NCBI GenBank assembly: GCA_016873435.1
Contig: VGXF01000012.1
Coordinates: 1 to 45,225, forward strand
DNA: 45,225 bases
Reading direction: 5' to 3'
Source: Nitrospira sp.
GTDB taxonomy: Bacteria > Nitrospirota > Nitrospiria > Nitrospirales > Nitrospiraceae
Below the pieces are notes generated by a model. The model did no database searches, had not been told where the DNA came from, and saw only the letters and a program-made list of their open reading frames with translations. Shown here in pieces: positions 1 to 7,194 of the stretch (the first letter of the stretch is position 1; each line of letters begins with the position of its first letter). Made by a program: the position numbers and the translations under genes.

Positions 1-206
1 GAGAGCTGCTGTCCGGGGCTACCGCCCTGCAATGCAAGCACGGTGTACTTCAAATAGTCTAATTCCTCAACCACCGCCACCTTCACCCGCACCGCATGCG
101 GCGTTGGCCACGTACCCCGCTGGATGGCGTAGTCGTAGGAAAAGGCCGGTTCGCGCGGCTCGCGATACGGGCCACTCACATTTAAGATAGTAACGGGATT
201 GGTCAT
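1..206 (-). CDS. Hypothetical protein, 3' end cut by window edge
   Basis: The first 68 codons of a gene that runs off the left edge. It begins at an ATG whose complement lies at 204-206 and reads MTNPVTILNVSGPYREPREP, followed by a soluble, mixed-charge sequence with a beta-rich look (AVRVKVAVVEELDYLKYTVL). I do not recognise the family. There is no clear Shine-Dalgarno site, but a good promoter-like pair lies about 70 bases upstream, which supports transcription from here. It points the same way as hemG but is separated from it by about 150 bases and probably has its own promoter. Confidence 0.55.
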   Translation of the reverse strand, partial: MTNPVTILNVSGPYREPREPAFSYDYAIQRGTWPTPHAVRVKVAVVEELDYLKYTVLALQGGSPGQQL

Positions 207-276
207 GTTGCGCTATTGATCCACCGCTATCAATGAGGCGGCATTCGCGAGCAATGAATCGAACCTGTACGTCGTA

Positions 277-305
277 AGTATCGATGGTCCCGATTTAATT
301 TTCAA
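277..305 (-). promoter_or_regulatory. Predicted sigma-70 type promoter for the leftmost gene
   Basis: Read on the minus strand there is TTGAAA, 17 bases, then GATACT. This is close to consensus spacing and four to five of six matches per box. It lies in the short gap between hemG and the leftmost gene and faces that gene, leaving a leader of about 65 bases. Prediction from sequence only. Confidence 0.4.
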
Positions 306-352
306 TTACGAACGGCTCGTGGTTCATTTTCTGCCCCCTCGCTCATCCCTTA

Positions 353-1825
353 TCAGCCCCGCCGGCCGGCAAACAGCCCGACCAGTTTACCTGCCGCCTC
401 CGTGCCGTCCTTGATGCAATCGGGAATGCCGATCCCCCGATACGCTGCGCCGGCCAGGACGAGGCTCGGATAGCGGTCCAGCGATCGCTGCATCGTGTCC
501 AAGCGATCGAGATGGCCGAGCGTATATTGCGGCATCGCGCGATCCCACCGGTTCACGTTGACATAGGAGGGCTCGGCCGTGATGCCGGCGATCGTCCGCA
601 ACTCCTCGCGCACTAGCTTTGTGAGCATCGACTCGTCCTGTTGCAAGACGGCTTCACGCCCGATGCCGCCCAGATAGCACCGCACCAGCGCCTGCGTCTG
701 CGGCGCCCGGTGCGGCCATTTCAGCGACGTCCAGGTCGCTGCCAGCAACGGCCGACCTTCCGCCCGCGGCACGACAAAGCCGAATCCGCTCACGGCGGCG
801 CCGAGCGCGGCGGCAGGATAGGCCAGCGAGATGGTCGCGGTGGACGCGTAGGGGATCGCGCCCAGCAGCTCTGATGCGATCGGGCTCAGCGGCCGAATTA
901 ACTCGGCCGCCACGAAGGCCGGCGTGGCCAGCACCACCGCGTCCGCCGACACGACGGAGCCGTTGCCCAGCGTGAGATCATACGCCCATTCGCTCGACCG
1001 GTTCGTGCTTGCCTGGCGCACGCGCAGCGCCGCGACCGACTGCTGCGTCATGAGTTTCGCACCCGAGGCCATTACCTTGGCCACCAGCGCCTGCGTCAGT
1101 TCCGCCAGTCCGTTTTTCAGCGTGACGAACATGGTGCGCCCGCCCGCTCCGCCGGCGGACCGGCCTAATGTAGGTGAGGCTGGACGGCTTGCCAGCATGC
1201 CGCGGATCAGACTGCCGTGTGTTCGTTCCAGTTCGAGAAAACGCGGGAACGTGGCCTTCATACTAATCTGTGTCGCATCGCCCGCATAGATGCCAGCCAT
1301 CAAGGGCTCCACTACGCGCGTGAAGGCTTCACGCCCAAGACGCCGACTGAAAAACTGCGCGAGTGATTCGTCTTCGTCAGAACGGCGCGCCGGCAGGACC
1401 AAATCCAACCCCATGCGTGCGATGCCCGGCCATGAAACGAGCCCGCTCTTGAAAAACGGCCCCAGCTTGGTCGGCACGATCACGACCAGCCCCTCCGGCA
1501 GCTCGCGGAGCTTTCCGCGCGAGTAGACAAAAGTCTTTTTGTTCCGTTCGTCGGTATTGATCAGCCGGTCGGCCAGGCCGAGCTTTGTGCAGAGCTCGAT
1601 GCCCGCCGGTTTTTGAGAGAGAAAGGAATCGGGGCCCGCTTCGATGAGCAGATCACCCACCCGATGCGTGACAATTTTACCGCCCCACTCGCGACCCGCT
1701 TCGATGAGCGTGCAGGTCGCAGCCACGCCGGCCGTTGCCGCCTGCTCGTAGAGGGCATAGGCGGCCGAGAGCCCCGCGATGCCGCCGCCAACAATCACAA
1801 CATGTTTGGAGGGGGAAGACGACAC
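353..1825 (-). CDS. hemG: Protoporphyrinogen oxidase, FAD-dependent (HemG/HemY type)
   Basis: Oxygen-dependent protoporphyrinogen IX oxidase, which takes six electrons from protoporphyrinogen IX to form protoporphyrin IX, normally on the inner face of the cytoplasmic membrane. Visible evidence is the N-terminal dinucleotide-binding motif VVIVGGGIAGLSAAYA (residues 9-24) and the C-terminal FAD-contacting stretch VLAGAAYRGIGIPDCI (about 456-471). The length of 490 residues is normal for the family. The start is GTG, only 7 bases after the hemH stop codon, so it is the last gene of the hemE-hemH-hemG run and probably translated from the same message. The substrate and product are strong photosensitisers when they leak, which matters in view of the photolyase operon further on. 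Confidence 0.93.
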   Translation of the reverse strand: MSSSPSKHVVIVGGGIAGLSAAYALYEQAATAGVAATCTLIEAGREWGGKIVTHRVGDLLIEAGPDSFLSQKPAGIELCTKLGLADRLINTDERNKKTFVYSRGKLRELPEGLVVIVPTKLGPFFKSGLVSWPGIARMGLDLVLPARRSDEDESLAQFFSRRLGREAFTRVVEPLMAGIYAGDATQISMKATFPRFLELERTHGSLIRGMLASRPASPTLGRSAGGAGGRTMFVTLKNGLAELTQALVAKVMASGAKLMTQQSVAALRVRQASTNRSSEWAYDLTLGNGSVVSADAVVLATPAFVAAELIRPLSPIASELLGAIPYASTATISLAYPAAALGAAVSGFGFVVPRAEGRPLLAATWTSLKWPHRAPQTQALVRCYLGGIGREAVLQQDESMLTKLVREELRTIAGITAEPSYVNVNRWDRAMPQYTLGHLDRLDTMQRSLDRYPSLVLAGAAYRGIGIPDCIKDGTEAAGKLVGLFAGRRG

Positions 1826-1832
1826 AACGCGC

Positions 1833-2777
1833 CTAGCGGGCCGGCGGGGACTGATGCTGTTCGATCAGAGAGGCCAGGATATTAATCAATGGCGGCGTTG
1901 CGTTGAGCATCGCGATCCGCTCAAGGTGTATGCCCAGCTTAGTCGCGCGCTCCTTGAGTTCAATATCAATATCGTAGAGCACTTCCACATGGTCGGAAAT
2001 AAATCCGATCGGCGCCATGAGCACATGCTTGTGGCCTTCCGCGGCCAGCGCATCGAGCGTCTCCTCCATCGTTGGCCCCAGCCATTTTTCGCTGGAGCGT
2101 CCCTGGCTCTGATAGGCAAACCGCGCCCTCACTTGGCCAAGCTGCTTGCAGACCGCGTCCATTGTGGCCTTGACGTGGTCGGGATAGGGATCCTTCATTT
2201 GGAGAACACGCTCCGGGAGACTGTGCGCCGTGAAGAAAATCGGCACGCGGCCCCGGACGTCGGCCGGAAACTTCTGCAACGCCTCCGTAATGTTAGCGGC
2301 AATTGCCTGGATCAACTTCGGATGGTCATGCCAGCTCTGCACAAAACTGACAGGAAACTCTGCCCCGACCGCCGCTTTGGCCTCCTCGACATTTTTGATA
2401 TAGGCGCCGATGCTCATGGAGGAATATTGCGGCGCCATGCAGATGCCAATCAACTGCTCGGGCCGTTCGTTGGCCAGTTCCGCGTAGACGTCCTTGATAT
2501 AGGGATGCCAGTGCCGGAAGCCGATGTGAACGCGGTACCGCGCGCCGCCTAGCCCGTTGAGTTGCTGAGTGAGTTTCGCGGCCACCTCGCGCATGATCGC
2601 GAGCACGGGCGTCTTCCCGCCAGTTGCGCGATAGCGTTCCTTGATTTCCTCGACAAGCTCTTTCGGCGTGGGCCGGCCGCCGCGCACGTCCAGTAGATAG
2701 GGCTCGACGTCATCGAGCTTGTCTGGCCCGCCCACAGCCATCAGGAGAATTGCGATCGGTTGCTGCGGTCCAGACAT
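1833..2777 (-). CDS. hemH: Ferrochelatase
   Basis: Inserts ferrous iron into protoporphyrin IX to make protohaem, the last step of this pathway. The family's catalytic histidine is in FTAHSLPERV (His185 in this numbering) and the second metal-site pair is in GFISDHVEVLYD (His263, Glu265). With 314 residues it has the compact bacterial length. I chose the ATG at 2777: on the minus strand AAGGAG sits 8 bases before it, whereas the GTG nine bases further upstream uses the last G of that same ribosome-binding site and cannot be served by it. It lies between hemE (113-base gap) and hemG (7-base gap). Confidence 0.93.
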   Translation of the reverse strand: MSGPQQPIAILLMAVGGPDKLDDVEPYLLDVRGGRPTPKELVEEIKERYRATGGKTPVLAIMREVAAKLTQQLNGLGGARYRVHIGFRHWHPYIKDVYAELANERPEQLIGICMAPQYSSMSIGAYIKNVEEAKAAVGAEFPVSFVQSWHDHPKLIQAIAANITEALQKFPADVRGRVPIFFTAHSLPERVLQMKDPYPDHVKATMDAVCKQLGQVRARFAYQSQGRSSEKWLGPTMEETLDALAAEGHKHVLMAPIGFISDHVEVLYDIDIELKERATKLGIHLERIAMLNATPPLINILASLIEQHQSPPAR

Positions 2778-2890
2778 GGTGCTCACTCCTTCCCAGTTGT
2801 TCGCGTCGGCACGAAGCTAAGGGCGGTTGGCGTGAACGCTCCCTCATGAATTTGCCCCTGGCTTATTCCGTAACGCCTCTCGCCTGCGCG

Positions 2891-3916
2891 TTAGCGTTGG
2901 CTTAGTTTGTGGACGTACTCGGCGGCAGCAGCCACATGCTCGACGGGCGTGTGCTGGAGAATGCCGTGGCCGAGATTGAAAATGTGGCCGTGGCGATTGC
3001 CCGCGCGTGTGAGAATGTCCTCCACGCGCCGCTCGATTTCATGCAACGGCGCAAACAGCACGACCGGATCGAGATTGCCCTGTACCGCGACATCAGGGCC
3101 GACCCTGGCCCAGGCCTCATCTAGGTTGATACGCCAGTCCACGCCGATCACGGTGCCCCCGGCCTGCCGCTGTAATTTCAACAGAGCCGCTGTGCCGGTA
3201 CCGAAATGGATCGTCGGCACGTTCTCGCGTTTTAACCCCTCGAAAATTAGCTGGACGTGCGGCAGCACATATTCGGCATAGTCGCCGGGCGAGAGGCAGC
3301 CGACCCAGCTGTCGAAGAGCTGTACGGCCTGTGCGCCGGCGCGAATCTGCCGGCGCAGATACCCCGTGATCACACGGGCCAGCTTGTCCATCAGCTTGTG
3401 CCAGGCCTCCGGCTCGCGATACATGAACTGCTTGGTCGTGATAAAGTTTCGCGAGCTGCCGCCTTCGATCGCGTAACTCGCCAGCGTAAAGGGCGCTCCC
3501 GCAAACCCGATCAGCGGGACCTTTCCCCCCAGCATCTGCTGGGCCTGAATGATCGCCTCCTCAACATAGCGCAGCTCATCGCCATCAATATGCTTCAACC
3601 GTTCCACCGCGGCACGGTCGCGAACCGGATTGGCAATGACCGGTCCCTCGCCTTCCTCGAAGCTCAGCGCAAGGCCCATCGGCTCCAGCGGCAGCAGGAT
3701 GTCGGCAAAAATGATGGCGGCGTCGAGCGGAAACCGGTCGATCGGTTGCAGCGTGACCTGCGCGGCTAGTTCGGGTGTCTTGCATACCTCGAGAATCGAG
3801 TGCCTGGCTCGAATCGCCTGATATTCCTGCATGTAGCGGCCGGCCTGCCGCATGAACCACACCGGCGTGCAGTCCACCGGCTCGCGACGGCAGGCTTTGA
3901 GAAACCGATCATTCAT
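2891..3916 (-). CDS. hemE: Uroporphyrinogen III decarboxylase
   Basis: Removes the four acetate carboxyls of uroporphyrinogen III to give coproporphyrinogen III in the cytoplasm. Both family signatures are present: PVWFMRQAGR (residues 18-27) and GFAGAPFTLASYAIEGG (137-153), plus the active-site aspartate in FADILLP (Asp72). The length of 341 residues is typical. It is the first gene of a hemE-hemH-hemG group. No coproporphyrinogen oxidase is in the window, so the pathway is completed elsewhere. The start has no Shine-Dalgarno sequence. A TAATAT box ends only 9 bases before the ATG, so the message may be leaderless. Confidence 0.95.
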   Translation of the reverse strand: MNDRFLKACRREPVDCTPVWFMRQAGRYMQEYQAIRARHSILEVCKTPELAAQVTLQPIDRFPLDAAIIFADILLPLEPMGLALSFEEGEGPVIANPVRDRAAVERLKHIDGDELRYVEEAIIQAQQMLGGKVPLIGFAGAPFTLASYAIEGGSSRNFITTKQFMYREPEAWHKLMDKLARVITGYLRRQIRAGAQAVQLFDSWVGCLSPGDYAEYVLPHVQLIFEGLKRENVPTIHFGTGTAALLKLQRQAGGTVIGVDWRINLDEAWARVGPDVAVQGNLDPVVLFAPLHEIERRVEDILTRAGNRHGHIFNLGHGILQHTPVEHVAAAAEYVHKLSQR

Positions 3917-3925
3917 AGCGTCGGC

Positions 3926-3954
3926 ATATTAGCGGGGTCCTGCGGGAATATCTA
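3926..3954 (-). promoter_or_regulatory. Predicted hemE promoter, possibly giving a leaderless mRNA
   Basis: On the minus strand: TAGATA, 17 bases, TAATAT, then 9 bases to the hemE ATG. Transcription would start within a few bases of the start codon. The absence of a ribosome-binding site agrees with this. Prediction only. Confidence 0.4.
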
Positions 3955-4155
3955 CTGCAAGCCGAGGGGGCACACCACGCGCTTGATCTGAGATCGCTGG
4001 ACAAGCATGCCGTGATCGTAGCGCACCTGGAGATTGTGACGCCGCGGCAGTGGCCGCCCGTGAAACCGGAACGCACCGACGCAGCCACATCTCCGGACCC
4101 AACCCTCACCATTCCTCTCGCGCCCAAGGGCACGCCAGCCGGGCGGTGACGCCAG

Positions 4156-4635
4156 TTAGCCTCTGTTCAACCGCCAAATCTCGACATTGAGCAGCCCCGC
4201 GAAGGTGACCCAGACAAGATATGGCAGCAGCAGCGCGCCGGCCTGGGGCGACACGGTCCAAAAGGACACCACCGTCACCACAATAGCCACCCATAGTGCG
4301 ACGATGTCCGCGAGCGCCCAATCCGGCCTGTGCAGGCCGAAGAACAGCCAGGTCCAGATTCCGTTGAGTGCCAGCTGTAGTGCGAACAAGCCCAGCGGCC
4401 CCAGCGCCCCTGCGACTCCTGCCTCCCGCCAGACCAACCAGCCCGCCACCGCCATCGCGGTATAAAGGACACTCCACACGGGGGCAAAAATCCAGTTTGG
4501 CGGCGTCCATGCCGGCTTGGCAAGTCGGCCATACCACGCATCGGGTCTGAAGCGGGCGCCAAACCACGCGACACCGTAGCAGGCCAACAGGAAGAGGACC
4601 AATCCTGCGACTTCTGGAATCGATGGAGACAACAT
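4156..4635 (-). CDS. tspO: TspO/MBR family tryptophan-rich membrane protein
   Basis: Integral membrane protein of the TspO (translocator protein/peripheral benzodiazepine receptor) family, known to bind porphyrins and haem and in some bacteria to help degrade or export protoporphyrin under oxidative stress. Five hydrophobic segments fill the 159 residues. Family hallmarks include KPAWTPPNWIFAPVW (about residues 40-54), many tryptophans and the C-terminal WVTFAGLLNVEIWRLN. The start is supported by AGGAA six bases before the ATG. The position upstream of the haem genes, on the same strand, fits porphyrin handling, though a 239-base gap to hemE suggests separate transcription. A TATAAT-like box lies at 4697-4702 on this strand. 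Confidence 0.92.
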   Translation of the reverse strand: MLSPSIPEVAGLVLFLLACYGVAWFGARFRPDAWYGRLAKPAWTPPNWIFAPVWSVLYTAMAVAGWLVWREAGVAGALGPLGLFALQLALNGIWTWLFFGLHRPDWALADIVALWVAIVVTVVSFWTVSPQAGALLLPYLVWVTFAGLLNVEIWRLNRG

Positions 4636-4772
4636 AAGTTTCCTGAAATGCCTTCTAACGTGTTGATATTTATTGGTATTATTCTGCTATAACGCGATTA
4701 TACTGCTACCTGTTGCTCTCTTCGCACCGCATTTCAACTCAAATGCCAGCCCTTCGTCCACATTTTTGTTCT

Positions 4773-4794
4773 AGAACGCTCTAGTACGCGTTCT
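4773..4794. repeat. Inverted repeat in the tspO upstream region
   Basis: Perfect 7-base arms AGAACGC and GCGTTCT separated by 8 bases, within a stretch that repeats GTTCT-like words (GTTCTAGAAC immediately to the left, CGTTCTG to the right). It lies about 140 bases upstream of tspO in an AT-richer gap. The GAAC/GTTC arms resemble LexA-type operators of some phyla, but no regulator target is proven. The rest of the gap 4636-4827 shows only the TATAAT-like box noted under tspO. Confidence 0.4.
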
Positions 4795-4827
4795 AAATCG
4801 TTCTGTAATAACTCATAAGGTCCGCTC

Positions 4828-4908
4828 TTACTCCTGGCGTCTGACTCGTCCTCGGCGCTCTCCGATAAATTGATAATTATCAAATTTCGGTGCTCTGTCA
4901 AGTTTCAC
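4828..4908 (-). CDS. Possible 26-codon peptide or gene remnant
   Basis: A short frame that starts at a GTG overlapping the TGA stop of the 59-codon gene (GTGA) and reads MKLDRAPKFDNYQFIGERRG and on to a TAA. AGGAGG is present but only one base from the GTG, which is too close to be a convincing ribosome site. The AT-rich palindrome at 4870-4883 falls inside it. It may be a coupled peptide, a truncated gene end or chance. Confidence 0.2.
   Translation of the reverse strand: MKLDRAPKFDNYQFIGERRGRVRRQE
4870..4883. promoter_or_regulatory. 14-base perfect palindrome TTGATAATTATCAA
   Basis: A perfect AT-rich palindrome standing out in an otherwise GC-rich sequence, between tspO and the Sel1 gene. 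It has the look of a dimeric repressor operator; GATAAT-type words are typical of Fur boxes, and an iron or haem link would suit the neighbouring tspO and hem genes. It is not a full 19-base Fur box, and it may also overlap a short reading frame. Confidence 0.35.
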
Positions 4909-5084
4909 CCCTCCTGAGATCCTGGAAACTCGCCTCGCGCCACCGCGCTGGCTACGGTTTTCAAGAATTCCTTCGCTCGCCTCAGATTTTGAATCGCTAA
5001 ACGGGCGACGCCGTTGTTGATGTAGTCCAACCGCTTTTCTTCTTCAGTTAGCGGCGCGATCTTGCGGCGCGTTGTATAAGGCAT
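4905..5084 (-). CDS. Small conserved-looking protein, 59 residues, unknown function
   Basis: An ATG-initiated frame of 59 codons starting MPYTTRRKIAPLTEEEKRLD and ending GEFPGSQEG. The sequence has real-protein character: a basic N-terminus, an acidic patch TEEEK, then an amphipathic helix (residues about 20-50) rich in Ala, Leu, Arg and Lys. No Shine-Dalgarno site is evident, but a TATACA box lies 22 bases upstream of the ATG. It is divergent from the Sel1 gene and shares its promoter region. I do not recognise the family. A small DNA- or RNA-binding protein or an antitoxin-sized protein would be compatible, but neither is shown. Confidence 0.45.
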   Translation of the reverse strand: MPYTTRRKIAPLTEEEKRLDYINNGVARLAIQNLRRAKEFLKTVASAVARGEFPGSQEG

Positions 5085-5085
5085 T

Positions 5086-5114
5086 AGGACAGACTGCTTA
5101 GCTTCTTGTATACT
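5086..5114 (+). promoter_or_regulatory. Predicted promoter for the Sel1-repeat gene
   Basis: AGGACA, 17 bases, TATACT, about 45 bases before the ATG at 5159. The -10 box contains the palindrome GTATAC, so it can also serve the divergent 59-codon gene on the other strand. Prediction only. Confidence 0.4.
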
Positions 5115-5158
5115 TGCCCCTGCTCGTGCTCTCCTAGTCTCGTCTCGGAGGTTTATCT

Positions 5159-5539
5159 ATGAATCTTGGCTGCCTGCTTCTCGTGAGCACTCTAGTCACT
5201 GCGGGTGCGCTTCCTCGTCTCGCGTTGGCAGACGAGTCTCAGCAAGTCAAAACATACAGAGCGCAATGCGACAAAGGTGAAGGGTTAGCGTGTGCGGTTC
5301 TTGGTGAGAGGTATGAACACGGCGAAGGCGTCACACAAGACTTTACTCAAGCAGCAGCGTTCTTTCGTAAAGCGTGTGACGGGGGATATGCGGAAGGGTG
5401 TTCCAATCTGGGTGTGGCGTATGAGCACGGCGAAGGCGTGAAACAAAGCACCCCCGAGGCCCTCAACTATTACGGAAAAGCGTGCGGTATGAAGGACGAG
5501 GCAGGGTGCGAGGCGTACGCACGACTGAAGAAGAGGTGA
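5159..5539 (+). CDS. Secreted Sel1-repeat (HcpA-like) protein
   Basis: Exported solenoid protein. Residues 1-24 form a signal peptide ending ALA, followed by about three Sel1-like repeats with paired cysteines (CDKGEGLACAVLGERYEHG, then ACDGGYAEGCSNLGVAYEHG, then ACGMKDEAGC). The C-x7-C pattern matches the disulfide-linked Hcp family, in which each repeat is clamped by a disulfide in the periplasm. These proteins bind other proteins or cell-wall fragments; no enzyme activity can be read here. GGAGG lies 7 bases before the ATG, which fixes the start. The gene and its surroundings are visibly less GC-rich than the rest of the window. Confidence 0.85.
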   Translation: MNLGCLLLVSTLVTAGALPRLALADESQQVKTYRAQCDKGEGLACAVLGERYEHGEGVTQDFTQAAAFFRKACDGGYAEGCSNLGVAYEHGEGVKQSTPEALNYYGKACGMKDEAGCEAYARLKKR

Positions 5540-5613
5540 CTTACTGAGAACTTTTTAAGCGCCCTTCTGACTAAAACCGTTACTATTTCATCTCGTTATT
5601 CAGAGGGTCATCA

Positions 5614-5642
5614 TTGACACATTGGACAGTATGATCTACACT
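5614..5642 (+). promoter_or_regulatory. Strong sigma-70 type promoter candidate
   Basis: Perfect -35 TTGACA (5614-5619), exactly 17 bases, then TACACT (5637-5642). It faces the BolA remnant at 5763 and the FGE-like gene cluster beginning at 6087. The flanking gap 5540-5762 holds no other recognisable element. Confidence 0.5.
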
Positions 5643-5762
5643 CGGCCCTCGAATTTGGATGTCACCCTTCTCTACGATCGCCGGGGAGAGGCGTAGCACC
5701 CAGTTGCGGAATCGCGCGCAGCTGCGATATTCTTCCGATTAGGGGAGCTAAGGCCAGTCCCA

Positions 5763-5990
5763 GTGATCACGAGCGAAGTTCTCACCAGCTGCATGCGGCA
5801 AACTCTGCCCGATGCGGTCGTAGCCGTCACGGACCGCACCGGCACGCACGATCATTTCAACCGCAAGGTCGTCTCCGACCAGTTCAAGGGCAAGAGCCAA
5901 CTGGGCATGCGGGGCAGCGACGTGCTCGGTGCTGTCATCCTGCTCGACGGGCTTTGGCCTACGCCGCCCGATGCCAGGCGGCCGACATAG
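5763..5990 (+). pseudogene. BolA-family gene, C-terminal half lost
   Basis: The first roughly 48 codons (GTG start) read as a BolA/IbaG-type protein: ITSEVLTSCMRQTLPDAVVA, then DRTGTHDHFNRKVVSDQFKGKSQ. This matches the family pattern of a GTHxHF motif and VVSxxFxGKS. BolA proteins work with monothiol glutaredoxins in iron-sulfur and iron handling. After GKSQ the expected RHRLVY helix is missing. The frame instead continues with unrelated GMRGSDVLGAVILLDG and stops at 75 codons, and no other frame restores the family end. It is therefore most likely a decayed gene, although translation of a shortened product cannot be excluded. It is not the shadow of a gene on the other strand. Confidence 0.55.
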
Positions 5991-6086
5991 TGTACCGTGA
6001 CGCAACGGAAACAAGGCAGCATTGACTAATTTCACAACCAACCCCGCCGATCACAGCGGGTGCATTTAACTAAGGGGGACGCGCGC

Positions 6087-7133
6087 ATGAAGCAGACACC
6101 TATCATCATGGCAGCATTGGCGACCATGCTGGTGACGTTTGGAGGCTACCCGCCCGGGTACGCCCAGACAGGATCCGGGAACCGGCAGATGGTACTCATC
6201 CCAAGTGGGGAATTCACGATGGGCAGCCTCGATCATGCGGATGAACCGCCCCATCAGGTTGTGCTGGACGCCTATAAGATCGACAAATTCGAGGTATCCA
6301 ACAAGCAATACGGGGAGTTCATGAAGGCCAAGAACCATCCGGCTCCAGCCTACTGGGATGATCCTCGCCTCAACAAGCCGGAACAGCCAGTGGTCGGCGT
6401 GAACTGGTACGACGCCAAAGCCTATTGCGAGTCCAATGGCCTGCGCCTGCCAACGGAAGCCGAGTGGGAACACGTTGCCAAGGGCCCCAAGGGCGACTAC
6501 CATTATCCGTGGGGGCACTCGTTCGATGCGAAAAAGGTAAACTACGGCCAACGGATTGGGAAAACGTCACCGGTTGATGCCCACCCCGAAGGCGCCAGCG
6601 GATTTGGCGTCTACAACATGGCTGGCAACGTATTCGAGTGGGTATCAGACTGGTACGCACCCGACTACTACAAAAAGAGCCCGGCGCTCAATCCAACGGG
6701 ACCCGACATCGGACTCGATTTCGCCAAGCAGGGGCCGGTCCGGGCCCTGCGCGGCGGATCCTGGCTTGCGCCGGAAACGTCACTGCATACCAGCCATCGC
6801 TTTTGGAACCAGCCCGACAACAACTCCTATGGCGTCGGACTTGGATTCCGTTGCGCGGTCTCGGAAGGCCCCCGCACGGCTAGTGACAAAGTCAGCGCGC
6901 CAACGAATGCCGGCTCCGCGGTGAATCCCAAAGCGGTGGTGAATTCCAAGGCGGTGGTGAATCCCAAGGTGGAAGCCCGCGAAGCCTACATGGAGGCGCT
7001 AATCGCCATGGGGGCAGAGAAGCAAGCGGAGGCCACAGCGCTGATCGACAAGGCCATTAAGCTCGATCCAAAAGTCCGTGAGTATAAGGATTTGCGCGAA
7101 CTGATCAAGAAAAACACTGACAAAAAGAAGTAG
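6087..7133 (+). CDS. Exported FGE-sulfatase (SUMF1-like) domain protein, copy 1
   Basis: Formylglycine-generating-enzyme-like fold in an exported protein of 348 residues. The signal peptide is followed by MVLIPSGEFTMGS, VGVNWYDAKAYC, LRLPTEAEWEHVAKG, YPWG, MAGNVFEWVSDWY, LRGGSW and YGVGLGFRCA, the classic order for this domain. The cysteine pair that oxidises the sulfatase in true FGE (after GGSW) is absent. The two remaining cysteines (AYC, FRC) correspond to the structural disulfide, so another function such as ligand or protein binding is likely. The C-terminal 60 residues form a TPR-like helical pair. The ATG at 6087 has AAGGGGG eight bases upstream, so I prefer it over the GTG at 6060. 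It is the first of three such proteins here. Confidence 0.88.
   Translation: MKQTPIIMAALATMLVTFGGYPPGYAQTGSGNRQMVLIPSGEFTMGSLDHADEPPHQVVLDAYKIDKFEVSNKQYGEFMKAKNHPAPAYWDDPRLNKPEQPVVGVNWYDAKAYCESNGLRLPTEAEWEHVAKGPKGDYHYPWGHSFDAKKVNYGQRIGKTSPVDAHPEGASGFGVYNMAGNVFEWVSDWYAPDYYKKSPALNPTGPDIGLDFAKQGPVRALRGGSWLAPETSLHTSHRFWNQPDNNSYGVGLGFRCAVSEGPRTASDKVSAPTNAGSAVNPKAVVNSKAVVNPKVEAREAYMEALIAMGAEKQAEATALIDKAIKLDPKVREYKDLRELIKKNTDKKK
6918..6968 (+). repeat. Short in-frame tandem repeat in FGE-like copy 1
   Basis: Three near-identical units (15, 18 and 18 bases; consensus GCGGTGGTGAATCCCAAG) encoding AVNPK, AVVNSK and AVVNPK. They form a linker between the FGE-like domain and the C-terminal helices. Unit number could vary between strains by slippage. 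Confidence 0.75.
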
Positions 7134-7144
7134 CGGGATCCCGT

Positions 7145-7163
7145 GGGGCAGGAGCGCTGCCCC
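7145..7163 (+). terminator. GC-rich hairpin between FGE-like copies 1 and 2
   Basis: Stem GGGGCAG/CTGCCCC (7 pairs) around a 5-base loop. No T-run follows, so it may be an attenuator or mRNA-stabilising hairpin instead of a true intrinsic terminator. A small palindrome CGGGATCCCG lies just before it. Confidence 0.35.
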
Positions 7164-7194
7164 CCCGCCTTCACAATTAATTAAGGGGACACTC

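Noticed and set aside
5748-6041. 97-codon minus-strand frame opposite the BolA remnant
   Set aside because: Mirrors the BolA-like codons on the plus strand; no ribosome site.
6066-6551. 161-codon minus-strand frame within FGE-like copy 1
   Set aside because: Shadow of a gene with clear domain motifs on the plus strand.
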